A DNA stretch of 64,000 nucleotides from Chelonoidis abingdonii. Taxonomy: Eukaryota; Chordata; Testudines; Testudinidae. The position numbers were made by a program, and so were the translations under genes. The stretch's first letter is position 1; each line of letters begins with the position of its first letter. Below the pieces are notes generated by a model. The model did no database searches, was not told where the DNA came from, and saw only the letters and a list, made by a program, of their open reading frames with translations. Positions 37,483-48,615 of the stretch are shown here, piece after piece. The stretch is taken from assembly GCF_003597395.2 (NCBI RefSeq), contig NC_133778.1, positions 22,175,450-22,239,449 on the forward strand, in the 5' to 3' direction.

Positions 37483-39069
37483 AAAAGAGAAAAGAGAGAA
37501 AATGGGGGGGGAAAAATCAGGGCACCTTAAAAACAGCTACTATGTTAAAGTACTTTAAACCACAGTGCATACGTAAAGTGATACTGAACGTTCCATTATT
37601 CAGACTGCCCTTTCTGTAGTGAACAGATGAATTTTCATGGAATTCAAAATGAGTAAAACTGAAATTCAGTGCATAGAAGACTTGTCTGTTAAGGAGATCT
37701 TGATTAAAAAATAGCATTTGGGGATTTGATGAATGGAATTCATACTATGAACCACGTTTTACTGTGGAGTTTATTTACTTGTTCTCTGTTTCAGTTCTTA
37801 AAATTTAGACATTTATACCTTTTTATTTTTTGTTATTTTTATTATTATTTTTTGATTCAACATGAAGTCAAGTTAGGAAACTAGAACGTCAAAACCCACC
37901 TGGGTAGAAAACTGTCCAGTTAAATGGATTGATAAAGGGGGTCTCCCACTCTTGGCTTCCCTTTGCCTTTCCCCTTTTATGTCTATTAAACTTGGGCTTC
38001 CTTTGTTTCATGCACATTATTTCAGTGGTACTAAGCGCTCTCAGCCACTGGTCTCACAAGCTGCAGCCCACATTCAGTGCATGGCAGCCCTGACGCGAAC
38101 ACATTTTTCAATCTTCCTGCAGCCTAGCAGTTCTAGGTAATAAGAATGAGCCGCAATATCTGTGTAATCACCTTCTTGTCATAAAGTGAAACATTTTCCC
38201 AGACACCTAACCTAGCAATTATATGACATAAAGCAGAACTTATGCTGACTGACTCTTCAGTGGTATGAGCACTAAAGCTGCAATCTACTATAGTTTCCAA
38301 CAGTTTGAGGCATCTTGTTGGGAGCAACACCAGGTAGCATTACTTCTCACTTCCATGTAATGATTTCCAAGAGAAGACCTCACCTTCACTACTATTGCAG
38401 CTGGACTTATTGCAGATTTCTTCTAAACTGCAGTCAGAACTGTATCTGCAGGGTTTCTTTTTTGTACGTGTTGTGCTTTTATGTAACCTTGACAAAGACC
38501 TCATGCAATATGGCTTTGAAAGTTATTTTCTGTTTACCACACCAGGCATTGTAATATAACTGTTAATACTATTTATATATTTGAAAGGTATAAAAAGTAG
38601 GAGTAAAAACAAAAAACAAACCTCTGTGTTGATATTTACTCAGAACGTACAATATACAGGGAGAAGACATGTTGCAATACAAGCTAATTCTAGCTGCTCA
38701 GTAACCTCTGGAGTTTTTAAAGGGACTTTTTGAAATAATGTTTTGAAACATAACAGTAGCTCTGCATTAATTTTATGTACCTTTGCAAAATGATTGTGGT
38801 TTGCTTAATTAAGCCCTTCTTGCTCCTCTTTTTTTTATTTCTGTAGTATGCTGCAGCTTTAATCCGAAGTTCAATGGTTGCTGCTTTATGTTCTTTGAAG
38901 AGTTACTCTTTCAAAACTGTCTTCTTTTGCTGTTACTGAAATAACTCCATCTGTGTAAAAGGAAACTGATTTTTGCCCTTGCAAGATTGTTCATCAGTTG
39001 ATGGCATCAACATTTGGTATCTTTTACACTTCAACCAAAAATTTTATTAGGTATTTTTTCAATGCTGAG

Positions 39070-39076
39070 TCTTGCC
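39070..39076 (+). promoter_or_regulatory. miR-31 seed match (7-mer) in SATB2 3' UTR
   Basis: TCTTGCC complements miR-31-5p nucleotides 2-8, and the next T also pairs with nucleotide 1. SATB2 is an established miR-31 target in mammals. It lies 76 nt before a full 8-mer at 39146. Confidence 0.5.
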
Positions 39077-39091
39077 TTTTATTTTTAATTT

Positions 39092-39099
39092 CACTGCCA
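39092..39099 (+). promoter_or_regulatory. miR-34/449 seed match (8-mer) in SATB2 3' UTR
   Basis: Second CACTGCCA 8-mer, located between the two miR-31 matches, within the 84-nt block 39070-39153. Confidence 0.55.
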
Positions 39100-39145
39100 A
39101 TTTTGCAGTGGTTCTAAGTGAATCTGTGGGCATTTTAGCCTGTGG

Positions 39146-39153
39146 TCTTGCCA
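39146..39153 (+). promoter_or_regulatory. miR-31 seed match (8-mer) in SATB2 3' UTR
   Basis: TCTTGCCA is the full miR-31-5p 8-mer. Spacing from the first miR-31 match is 76 nt, with a miR-34 match between them. Confidence 0.55.
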
Positions 39154-39280
39154 GAACTTTGCGAATTACAATGCATATATGTCTATTTATTCAGTATCCA
39201 TCATATAATATCTATTTGGAAAAAGAAACTTTTCTTGTAGTGCCTCTTAACAAAGCACAATTTTTCGCCTTTTTTTGTGA

Positions 39281-39286
39281 AATAAA
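39281..39286 (+). promoter_or_regulatory. Possible proximal poly(A) signal AATAAA
   Basis: Canonical AATAAA hexamer in an A-rich stretch about 190 nt before the distal pair. Its use would shorten the transcript and remove the miR-23 seed match at 39334. Whether it is used cannot be told from sequence. Confidence 0.4.
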
Positions 39287-39333
39287 AAATCAAAAAAATC
39301 AAAAAACAAATTGTGTTTTATTGCGGTATCAAC

Positions 39334-39341
39334 AATGTGAA
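39334..39341 (+). promoter_or_regulatory. miR-23 seed match (8-mer) in SATB2 3' UTR
   Basis: AATGTGAA is the 8-mer for miR-23a/b. It lies downstream of the proximal AATAAA at 39281 and upstream of the distal signals, so only the long isoform would carry it. Confidence 0.45.
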
Positions 39342-39467
39342 TAAGGATTAACATATTGTAAATGTTCTTTTTTCCATGTAAATCAACTTTATCTTTGTTA
39401 TCACTAAGTGATAATTAATTTTTAACTTATGTGCATTGTTAGGCTGTTAGAATTTTTTGGTTGTTGA

Positions 39468-39473
39468 AATAAA
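39468..39473 (+). promoter_or_regulatory. SATB2: Distal poly(A) signal 1 (AATAAA)
   Basis: Canonical hexamer at the end of the unique 3' UTR sequence. A cleavage site 10-30 nt downstream would fall between about 39483 and 39503, just before or within the target duplication of the SINE-like insertion at 39504. Confidence 0.7.
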
Positions 39474-39481
39474 ACGCATTC

Positions 39482-39487
39482 AATAAA
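39482..39487 (+). promoter_or_regulatory. SATB2: Distal poly(A) signal 2 (AATAAA)
   Basis: Second canonical hexamer, 14 nt after the first. The insertion point of the downstream repeat lies only 16 nt beyond it, so any downstream GU/U-rich element for this signal now comes from the inserted repeat. Confidence 0.7.
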
Positions 39488-39503
39488 TATGACTTCATTT
39501 GTC

Positions 39504-39756
39504 TTCTCCTCCCTTGGTTTTCACACCTCAACTGCTAGAACAGGGCCTCATCCTCCCTGATTGAACTAACCTCGTTATCTCTAGCTTGCTTGCTAGCATA
39601 TATATACCTGCCCCTGGAAATTTCCACTACATACATCTGACGAAGTGGGTATTCACCCACGAAAGCTCATGATCCAAAACGTCTGTTAGTCTATAAGGTG
39701 CCACAGGATTCTCTGCTGCTTTTACAGATCCAGACTAATACGGCTACCCCTCTGAT
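39504..39756 (-). mobile_element. Turtle-type SINE-like insertion at the SATB2 poly(A) site
   Basis: Exact 12-bp target duplications, acttcatttgtc, at 39492-39503 and 39757-39768 define a 253-bp element. On the minus strand it starts tatcagaggggtagccg and continues through cctgtggcacc; its distal part adds about 115 bp not present in copy 1 at 10374. A long variable-length duplication points to LINE-type retroposition. The insertion lies 16 nt after the last AATAAA of SATB2. Confidence 0.92.
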
Positions 39757-39768
39757 ACTTCATTTGTC

Positions 39769-41050
39769 AAGTAATTCACTGGGCCTTATTTTCTTTCTCT
39801 CTGAGATTAAGTGAACCAGGCCTATGAAATAAAGGAAAAATAAATGTTCTTATTTTGGAAATAAGATTTGATCAGAATAGCATTACCAGTCATTACAGAT
39901 GTTTGCTAAATCCTTATAGGCGATTGAAGTCAGTGGAACTTTAGTGGATTAGAGCAGCTGAGAATCTGATGCATTATGTTACTGGATTTTTACTCTGTGT
40001 GTGTACACACACACATATCATTTGTGACAGGATGGGAAGGGAGGGGCATAGATGCATTGCCTTTCAACCAATTGGATCATGGTATGCAAAATGAACTCAA
40101 ATGTATAAAGATATTTGTTAGCCCGCTCCTGTATTTCACTGATGGATATTTCTGTTTATAATTAAAAAGCCACAAATGACTGTGTGTCATGAAACTTTTG
40201 GAACACACATGTCCATGGTTAATGGACATAAAAAAAGGCTTTTATTATATTTATGGCAGGGCATCCTACTGAGTGTCTAGGGGAATGCCTCAAGGATTGA
40301 TGTATCTGTGGAAATGTGTGAAAATGATTTTTTTTGAGGGAATGCAGATAAATGGAAAAAATTGCTCAAAATTCTTAAGCTAACAAAGTAGTGAGTGTCT
40401 GGGTTCTGTCCTAGCAGACAGAATTTATATTGAACTCCAGACTTAACAGACCTCGGTTGCTTTAGGTATTGTCATTTTTCCCACCCCCATCTTAATTCTA
40501 TGGCTTGGACACAGCAGTTCTTCCCTTAACGACTCATTTACATTCCACACGAAACATCGGCAGAATTCCTTGTTTAAAAAAAAAGACAATAGATAACTGT
40601 GTCTTACGGTACCCAACCACCTGCTTGTCAGCTGAATTTTGGAATTTCACCAGAGACCAAGTAAAAACAACTGTATGTTAAATTAATGCTGTTGCACTTG
40701 GAAGCTACTCACACAAGAGCCATTTGGTTATGTTTTGTTTTTCTGGCACGCGTAATTGCTACTTTTCACTTTATGCCACTTACCTTTGAATGAACCCTGG
40801 GGACTTTTTCTCTCTACAATGGAAGTAATAAGTGCACAGCAATACTGTACCTATTGACAGACAACACCACCGCTAACCAAGCCTCTTTCATGTCAAAGCC
40901 ACAGCTTACCTAGTACCTGAAAAGATGCCTCAGTCAGGCAGTCTTCAGCCCAGCATTAGGGGACCGATCACTGCTCTGAACTACCAGTCAAGGCCTCATG
41001 CATAGCAGCTGCTGGACCAGGCCCTGGGGCTTCTGCTGACTTCAGTGGCC
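39769..41050. other. Intergenic, no gene
   Basis: Unique sequence after the SATB2 transcript; contains short GT/CA runs near 39997-40016 that are mutually complementary (gtgtgtgtacacacac). Nothing coding. Confidence 0.5.
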
Positions 41051-41053
41051 TTT

Positions 41054-41151
41054 TGGACCTGATTCAGCAAAGCACTTAAACGCGTACTTAAGTGTATCCT
41101 TATTCAGCAAAGGATCAATGGGATTTAAGCACGTGCTTGAGTTCTTTGCCG
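41054..41151. repeat. Palindromic MITE, 'cctgattcagcaaagcactta' family
   Basis: gacctgattcagcaaagcac and acgtgcttgagttctttgcc are inverted. A different consensus from the 'gattctgatc' set but the same size class; further copies at 42854 and 63340. Confidence 0.65.
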
Positions 41152-41379
41152 AAGTGAGAACTTGGTGGTCCAAAGTAATGAAGTACTTAGAGCTGGTTTT
41201 AAATTTTCCACTGAAATAAAATGTCAACAAAATACAGAAAAAATTTCATAATTTCCCCCCGTTTCCTGATCAGGGCAATTTTGAAGATCCTGCAAGGTGC
41301 TGAGTGCTTTTATCCCCTTTTAAACTAATGGGTACTTAGCACGTTGTAGCAGGCAATCAAAGAAATAGCAGCATTAATG

Positions 41380-42110
41380 TTTCCATCTATCCTCTAGACC
41401 TCTTTATACACACACTGTCTTTTTTTTATTTGAAAAAAAAAATCTTACAAACATATGGATACTTCTTCCAAACCCTTAAAAACAATCATTTAATAGCTGC
41501 TATGGTAGAAATATTTCTATTAATAATGCTTCTATTTTTCCACACTTTACCTGCTGCTGCTGTCTGTTAGGCATGGTTTAGTCTTCCAGACATATGTATT
41601 TCCATTTAAAAACCTATGTAACTGAAAAAATAAACATTTGAGATTTTTTAAAATTGTGTACAACATACTGTCTATTACCTACAATTCATCATCATTCAAG
41701 TATAAGTATATGCCCCATCTCCTCCTTTGTATCCAGAAACCAATGGATCTCCTTAGGTTGTATTGATTAGAATCCCTAATTGATCAATGTTCTCTTGACA
41801 AGCTGGACCTGTTGGACATGCAGGAGTAAAAGCTACAGCACCCACGATAAATTGGAAAATGTGCAAAATGTCCTCTTAAAATCATAAAGAAGTCATTACA
41901 AAAAAAATCTCCATTTACAATATAAAGTGCACTGATTAATTAAAGATGCAGCTTTAATTTATTTATACCCATTAAAAAAACATACCTGTTTTAACACAAA
42001 CTAAGTCAACCAAAGGAGAAGTGCTGGCAGGCCGAATATTAGAGAATAGGAAGTGAAACAAGGCCAGTGTGAGGCAGAACATGTAGAAACTTTAAATCCT
42101 TGAAACCTTT
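41380..42110. other. Repeat-poor AT-rich block downstream of SATB2, candidate conserved element
   Basis: No recognisable transposon over about 700 bp. It contains attgatta, attaatta and caattgatc words and A-runs. Intergenic DNA 3' of SATB2 is known to carry long-range regulatory elements in mammals; assignment here is inference only. Confidence 0.3.
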
Positions 42111-42451
42111 AGCAACATCACTGGAAGCTAGTAATAAACAATGCACCATGGGGAGAGGTGCAATTGACATGGCACATTAGGCTTGTGGGAGTGCTGACTT
42201 TTTGTGCTCTCTATCTGAGATCTTTCTCTTATTTATGCACAAACAGCATTAAAGGTGTTGCAGCTCATTCTCATTCAATTTACATGAAGCATGCCTTCTC
42301 GCTCCTTGGCTGTGGTGCAGATCTCAGGAAACTTGCCAGACACCGTAAGTGTGAAGGATTGTAAGGGGTAGAGGAGGAGGAAGGCATTGGTCCAAATAAT
42401 GATTTAAATAGCTTTTCTCCTTGACTGCTTTTGAATTCTTTGCTCATTGGT

Positions 42452-42547
42452 GGCCAGATTCTGATCTCAGTTACATAGATGTAATTGGAAGGAGCAGCTT
42501 GTTGAAGGAAGTGGGGTTAAACAGCATGTGAGGTCAGAATCAGGCCC
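42452..42547. repeat. Palindromic MITE, 'gattctgatctc' family
   Basis: ggccagattctgatctcag at the left and gaggtcagaatcaggcc at the right are a clear terminal inverted repeat. Confidence 0.75.
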
Positions 42548-42689
42548 TGCATCTGTAAAATGAAGGGCCAGTTGCTCTGCTGGTTGTCCATCTCCTGTCT
42601 GGCTTTGGCCATAGAAAAGGCTTCTCGTGCATATGCTGTTGAACAGCTTCTCTCATACCAGGTATCCAGTAGCAGTACTATTCATGTAA

Positions 42690-42775
42690 CCATAGTACAT
42701 ATGAGCCCTAATCACAGACCAGGATCCCATTGCACTAGGCACCATATAAACAGAACAAAAAGCCAATCCCTGCTG
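42690..42775 (-). repeat. SINE-related fragment ('gcactaggcaccatataaac')
   Basis: Shares the cccattgcactaggcacc...aaacag pattern with 44270-44340, 58940-59040 and 35875, the minus-strand 3' part of a common amniote SINE. Confidence 0.5.
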
Positions 42776-42853
42776 AACCTAGGTATCTCTCTGCCTTTTT
42801 TCCAGTCCTGTAGACCTTATGCACACGTTTCTCCTATGCAGGATGTGGCCCAG

Positions 42854-42935
42854 GGGCCTTGTTTCTGGAAAACACTTAAACATATGCTTAAGTGCATCCA
42901 TATTCAAGACAGATACTTAAGTGCATATAGATTTT
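42854..42935. repeat. Palindromic MITE, 'acacttaaacatatgctta' family
   Basis: Contains acacttaaacatatgcttaa and atacttaagtgcat in inverted arrangement; related to 41054. Confidence 0.5.
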
Positions 42936-42936
42936 A

Positions 42937-43285
42937 AGGCCAGAACAGATCATTAAATCATCCAATCCAAGCTATATATCAGAGGCTATAGAGTTTCATC
43001 GTAACTCCTGCATTGAGCCAAATCACTTGTGTTTAAGTCAAGTATGTCTTTTAGAAAGGCATCCATTCTAGATCTGAAGACATCAAGAGATGGAAAATCC
43101 ACCCCTTCCCTTGATACTTTGTTCGAAAGGTTAGTCATTCTCACTGCTAACAATTTGTGTTATATTTCAAATTTGAATTTGTCTGGCTTTAACCTTAAGC
43201 CATTAGTTCTTGTTACACTTTTCTTTGCTAGATTACAGAGTCCTTCTGTACCTGGTATTTTCACCTCATGAAGGTACAGTCCTGA
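42937..43285 (-). repeat. CR1 3'-region fragment
   Basis: Reads ggccagaacagatcattaaatc, then caatccaagct, agaaaggcatccattctag and aaaatccaccccttccc: the reverse complement of the 3' untranslated part of a CR1-like LINE. No coding part is retained. Confidence 0.65.
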
Positions 43286-43289
43286 ACAG

Positions 43290-44550
43290 AGATGCTGCCC
43301 TGAACTGGGGCCTTCATGAACAAGTCAAATTTTTTGTTGCTATTTTAAGGAAAATTCATTTTTTATTTACTTATGAGCCAGGCTTTCTCCTCCCTGGGTA
43401 ATGTTTCAGGCTCATAATGGAGATACGAGATTTTTCTGTAAATGTTTTTAGGGGAAGCTGATGGAGAAGGTATTTTTTAAGATTCTGGCCCATGAGAACG
43501 GTAAGGTGTTCTTGTCTATTTCCTATTATTCATATGGCTTTTTAAAAAGAATATATCTAAAAAGACATTTTTGTTTCAAATCATTTCATTAAAAAAAAAA
43601 AAACAGAAATTTTTTTTGTGGGGGGCGGGGGATGGAGGGAAAGAGGGAGACTTTGAATGAAACAAAGATGTTCCATTTCCTTTGAAATTTTTAGAAAAGA
43701 TTTCCCATTTTTTTGATCAGCCATAACTAATAGTTTCATATAGAAGAGTAAGAAAGGTATGTGGGGGTATCTGGAGAACGCATGGTAGATGCAGACATAG
43801 AGGGAGAACTGTGGAAGACAGATAACTCATTCTGTATCCTAGGACTCGATTGAGGTTGTAGCACCAGAATACATCAGCATCAAATGTGCTGGGTGCCAAA
43901 ATTGGCAGAATACATGTGAAAAGACAGTGTTGAGGTGGAAATTTTCTCTGTATCTATTCCTATAGAGATAAAATGATCTCTGATCCTCAGCGTGGAGTGG
44001 AGTATTTATAGGGACCCAAAGCCAGGTAAGCTATTGGAGAAAGCAGATCTGAGGAGGCTATTTCCCCTCTGTTTCTTGCACTAACTGTTCATATCCAATA
44101 AAAAGTAATAGAAAAGCATTTTCATTTCTTGGGCAATGTCTGAAAATGCTTAGCAGTGTTGGAATTTTATTGATAAAGGCAGATACTAAATACATTCTGC
44201 AAACAAAACATATTGGTGATATCTGACTATTTAATTATTAGCTTAATTGTATGTATTATTATGGTAATGCCCTATGGTCCTAAGTGGGGTCCCATTGTAC
44301 TAAGCATCATACAAACCCATTAAAAATTAGCAGAGATTATAATCTAAATGTAAGTGGCTAGCCAGCAGCAGGTACTTGTAAATGATGAGTGACATAAACT
44401 GAAGTTTCGTGGCTGGAGGGTAATTTGAGCCCCAGTCCTGTAATGAGCTCTAGGTGGGCAGACCTCCTGCATTGTCAGGGAGCCCACTGCAGTCAATGGG
44501 ATGCTATCTTGTTGGACTGCCTCAGGGGTCGCTACTTTGGATGTGAAACA
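43290..44550. other. Intergenic, no gene
   Basis: 43310-43720 is A/T-run-rich and may be a decayed MITE. 44265-44345 contains a SINE fragment (ggggtcccattgtactaagc). Nothing coding. Confidence 0.4.
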
Positions 44551-44554
44551 GCTA

Positions 44555-44658
44555 GGGCCTGATTCTGATCTTATGACTGTAGTGTAAATCAGGAGTAGCT
44601 CTGAAGAGGTCAGTGGAAATTACATTAGTGTAAAATTAATGAGAGATCAGAATTGGGC
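44555..44658. repeat. Palindromic MITE, 'gattctgatc' family
   Basis: gggcctgattctgatc and gagatcagaattgggc are terminal inverted repeats, with gtgtaaatcaggag and tagtgtaaaatt inside. Confidence 0.75.
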
Positions 44659-44659
44659 A

Positions 44660-46870
44660 CCTAAGCTTCCTAGATCCATGGTTCAAATTCCAGCAGAATT
44701 GAATCAGCCTTCTGCAGTAGATACATTCACAATGCATTTGGGTAATTTAACTATGGAATCCACAGGTCTGCTTCTGATCTTTCTTATCTTGGTTTTAATT
44801 CCACCGACTTCTCACATGCCGGTGTGAGATCAAAATCTGGTCCAGTGAAATTATGAATGAATGAATTTGGCCCATTGAATCCAAGACCTGGTACCAATCT
44901 TTCACAAGAGACCTTACAAAGTGGGGTCATGAATGTTGTGTGTGTGGTCAGTAAAAGTTCCATGTCAATTTCTGTAATGACGACAGTTTGAATCGGTCCT
45001 TCGCCAACTTTTACCCTTCTCTCTTGCAAACTAATTCCACATCTCTGCACTGTGGGGCACTGGGGCCTGTTTGCCTATGAGCCTGCACCCCAGTTCGTAC
45101 AACCCTGTGGGTTCCTTCAGGATGAAAGGGCTTATACAAATGTAGACTAGTCTTTTACCACACACAGCAAACAAATCATCAGGGACGAAACAAGCGACAA
45201 AACATACTGTTCCCTATGTGAAATCCTTAAAAGGAATACATTAGTCTCAACTCTGTTAAACTGCTGTCAGCATGTCTGCGGCTGCTTTTTGCTTTAACAT
45301 GTGTGCTGCTTGTCTAGAAAACTGACATTTTAATGGACATGCATAATGTTGGGAGGATTGGTATGGCAGGACTGTTAAGTATAAAGCTAAATGCTGACAT
45401 TATACTAAAGGGCCAAAAAGACCTGTAAGAGCTTTGGTAAAAGCTGTTTCCTATTTCAGTCCCTTTGATCTCCCGCGCTCGCTCTTTTTCATAGATCATA
45501 CTTCTCTTTATGCTGCTCAAATAGCTTGAAATAGTGCCATAATCAATGCCTCTCCCTCCCACTTCACACACGAAACTGATCTGACCTGTCTTTGCACAAA
45601 ATAAGCAACAGTTGCAAACAGGAAATAAAAGTGCAGTGTGCCATTTCGGAGTTGTTTTTTTTATAAAGAAGTAAAAATAACAATTGTCGTAGTGTTACAA
45701 TAAGAGGAACGCTCAGAAAACCAGAGAGTTATATTGAAATGAATCTGCAGTAGATAACCTAGGCAAAATTCCACCCACACATTCTTTACAAATGGAGATT
45801 TAAGTTACAAACTGTCTCTGGTTTTGCCCTGGACACAGAACTGGGTCCTTTTCTGGCTTGACGTCTTGGCAAGGAGTTCCCCAGGGCTCACAAGGATGGG
45901 TGTCTTTAATTCTCTATGGGGTCCCACTTAGCCAAGGAGATGAAAATAAGTGCTGCCTTTCTCATACCACAGCTTTATAGGTGGGGGACTCTAACAGGCT
46001 GGCCTGCCCAGAGTGGCTAGCCCAGCCCTATTCTACCAGCCCCATCTGTGCAGTAATTAACTGCCTCTCAGTCTGAGGGGGGTGGGACTTAGGGGTCATT
46101 TGTTACTATGGCAAACACCTGGGCCTCAAGATGTAAAGACTTAAGAGACAGCAGTAAGAAGACACTGTGATAGGGACCATAGAGGGTAGTGTACACTCCT
46201 GTAGGAAGCTCTGAGATGGGGCCTTTAAGAAATAGGGAGGTCCCTGAGCGAAGCTGCTGGAGTTCCTGAGGGGAGGCAAGTGGGGAGAACTTGAGGCCCA
46301 AGAAAGTGAGAACCAACTTTGAGTGGATTTTAGATATTTTGTTTCTGGGGTTTAAACTGGAGACTGATATTTAAACATGAGCTGGCTGGAGCACTAAGTC
46401 ACCAAGAAAACGACTGTGGATGAAGCACGTTGGCTGAGAAAAGGAAGCACTTGAGAGAAGAATCCCTGCAACGCTTTTGCCATGCCACCAGGGATACTGT
46501 GGCGGTGAGTGGAACTGCTTACCGGGGCTTTGAAAGGGAGGCACATGGCCAGACTGGTCTGTAACTCCCCCAGCTTGGGGCTAGAGGTGGACCTGAGGGC
46601 TAGCAGGAAAAGCAGCTCTCAGGAGGGTATGTGTTGTGTTGTTTGCTTATTGTTGTTGCTTTTTATGTTACACCTCTCCACTGTGCAAAGCAAAGGCACC
46701 GTTGTCATTTTAAAATAAGGCTGAATTTGATAAGCTGAAGATTTGGTGAGAAAACATTGGCATGGTATGCCCAATTGTGCTATTGAGGGGCATAGGCTGT
46801 TTTTTAAATCCGTTCTATTCAGTACTGCCACCCCATGGCACTGGCTGGCCTCATGGTTATAGCAGGCTCT
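44660..46870. other. Intergenic, no gene
   Basis: No transposon with readable ends. 45330-45560 is unique and could be conserved non-coding. 46380-46720 has repeat-like texture that I cannot assign. Confidence 0.4.
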
Positions 46871-46874
46871 CTCC

Positions 46875-47198
46875 CAGGACCGGTGTCAGGGTTTCTCACA
46901 CCCTAGGCACACGGCCATTTCGCTGCCCCCCCGCGTTGATCCCGCGGCTCTGGTGGAGCTGCCACAGGCATTCCTGCAGAGGGTCTGTTGGTCCATGGTT
47001 CCGGTGGAGCAGCCAACCATCCACAGGCATGACTGCGGCAGCTCCACCGGAGCCACGGACCAACAGACCCTCTGCAGGCATGACTGCGGCAGGTCAACCA
47101 GAGCCACCTACCGCCTCCCCCAGCAAAATGCTGCCCCCTCAATAATCCTGGTGCCCTAGGTGATTGCCTAGGCCACCTAAATGGTAGCGCCGGCCCTG
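46875..47198. mobile_element. GC-rich MITE with a large internal inverted repeat (324 bp)
   Basis: Ends caggaccggtgtcagg and gcgccggccctg are inverted in the hAT style; the flanking 8-mers match only 5 of 8. Inside, 46958-47010 and 47041-47093 are 53-bp arms, nearly exact reverse complements, that share agagggtctgttggtcc. The fold leaves long open frames on both strands (46762-47145, 46886-47142) that are not genes. Confidence 0.75.
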
Positions 47199-47307
47199 CT
47201 CAGCCCTCACTTACAGGGAGCACCAGTAGGAGGGAGAGAGTAATTCAGTCGCCATGTCTATGTGATCACTGGAATCTGCTGAGACTGCTGGCAAGGTTAT
47301 CAATAGC

Positions 47308-47647
47308 AGAGCTAGTTGAAATCTGGAATTTCCGTCCCATGGGAAATTCTGAAATTTGGTTTAGTTCTGACACAGGACAAAAATTTCAAATCTGAGAATG
47401 TTGGAAAATGAAACATTTCAAAGGTATTTTGTTTTGACTCTTGTGTTTTGACTTCTATACTATAATACAGCATAAGCTGAAACTAAAGTCCAAATGAAAC
47501 ATTTTGACCTTACTGAAATTATGACATCCCACAAAAATTGTGTGTGTGTATGGGGGAGGGGGAGTTCTTGTGAAACGTTTCAATTTTGTGGAATCAGCAT
47601 TTTCTGAAAAAAGAACTGTTCTCTCAGAAAACTTTTGACCAGCTCTA
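47308..47647. mobile_element. MITE with 'gagctggtcaaaa' ends (about 340 bp)
   Basis: The left agagctagttgaaa and right ttttgaccagctcta ends are inverted, and the right one ends at a TA, as in TA-targeting DNA transposons. It abuts the tRNA-like head of the next SINE. Confidence 0.6.
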
Positions 47648-47868
47648 GTGGATAGAGCACTGGACTGGGACTTGGGAGATCTGTATCCAGTTCAGCCACT
47701 GAGCTGCTGGGTGACCTGGGACAAGTAACTTCCCCACTCTGTGCCTCAGTTTCCCTATTTGTAAAAAGGTGATAATGATACATCATCTTTGTAAAGTATT
47801 TGAGATATACTGATGAAAGCAGCTATAGAAGAGCTAGATATTATTACCACTACTCCTACTATTTATTT
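47645..47868 (+). repeat. MIR-like SINE
   Basis: tRNA-like head ctagtggatagagcactgg, then gagctgctgggtgacctggg, tgtgcctcagtttcccta, tgtaaagtatttgagat and a (TAT)n-type tail: a nearly complete + strand copy. Confidence 0.85.
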
Positions 47869-48615
47869 ATTACCACCAGTTAGTCAATTGGGTTGGTGGT
47901 GGCTTTTGAGATGTGGACATTGTCCCTTGGGGAATTGGATTGAAAGACCATCAAACTCATTTGCAATAGGCGACCCAACACCATCAGATCTGAACTTTCA
48001 ACTTCTACTCACTTGGATTGCATTTTCATTTAACACCTAGAGTTGAGAAGTCTAATATCTCATTGCCAAGATATAGCTAGATTTGTGTTCTTGAGACATT
48101 CCTTTAAGACCTTAGTTAGAATGGAGAAAGTGTCCCCTTACTCCAGATCTTAGAAATAAAACTTCTGGGAAGTTAAAGAAATGCTGTCCATGTATAGTAT
48201 AGCTTCTGTTATCCAGAACTTCTGGTTAGTCAGGACATGTTCCTGGATAGCTCTCATTTCCATCTAAAATTCTCTTGATTACCTGAAACCTCAAGTATCT
48301 AAATTCAGTGTGACCACAACAGTTAGCTAACCTAGGCTGTGCTGCTTTTAATGTCTGATATTTAGGTATGTGTGGCTGGTTTTTGGTAAGACTCTCTTGC
48401 TTTCAATGATTTAATTCACTACTATGTTCCATTTCTGTCAAAGGGGACACCCTTCTCCCAGAGTAAGAATTATTGCTAAGTGCTAGCATTATGAAGTATA
48501 CATTAAAAAGGGCACTTTCAGAACTGTCTATAACCAAGATTTCCTTGGACTGTGTATGAGAAGGGAATTACTCACCTAACTTCGCATGTAGAGTCTGGTT
48601 TTATTGATGTGCTCT

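Larger units (their letters stand above)
36771..39503 (+). other. SATB2: SATB2 3' UTR (about 2.7 kb)
   Basis: No recognisable transposon occurs between the stop codon and the polyadenylation signals, unlike the flanking DNA. The region is AU-rich with many T-runs. It holds a (GTT)n run at 36857-36881, a long (TG)n at 37109-37172, and seed matches for microRNAs known to target SATB2 in mammals. Two overlapping-range AATAAA signals at 39468 and 39482 place the distal cleavage site at roughly 39483-39503; another AATAAA is at 39281. The right limit is inferred from these signals, not observed. Length and content fit the long 3' UTR typical of SATB2. Confidence 0.8.

Noticed and set aside
46762..47145. 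127-codon frame and several opposite-strand frames with QRVCWS-type repeats
   Set aside because: They are readings of the inverted arms of the MITE at 46875-47198.
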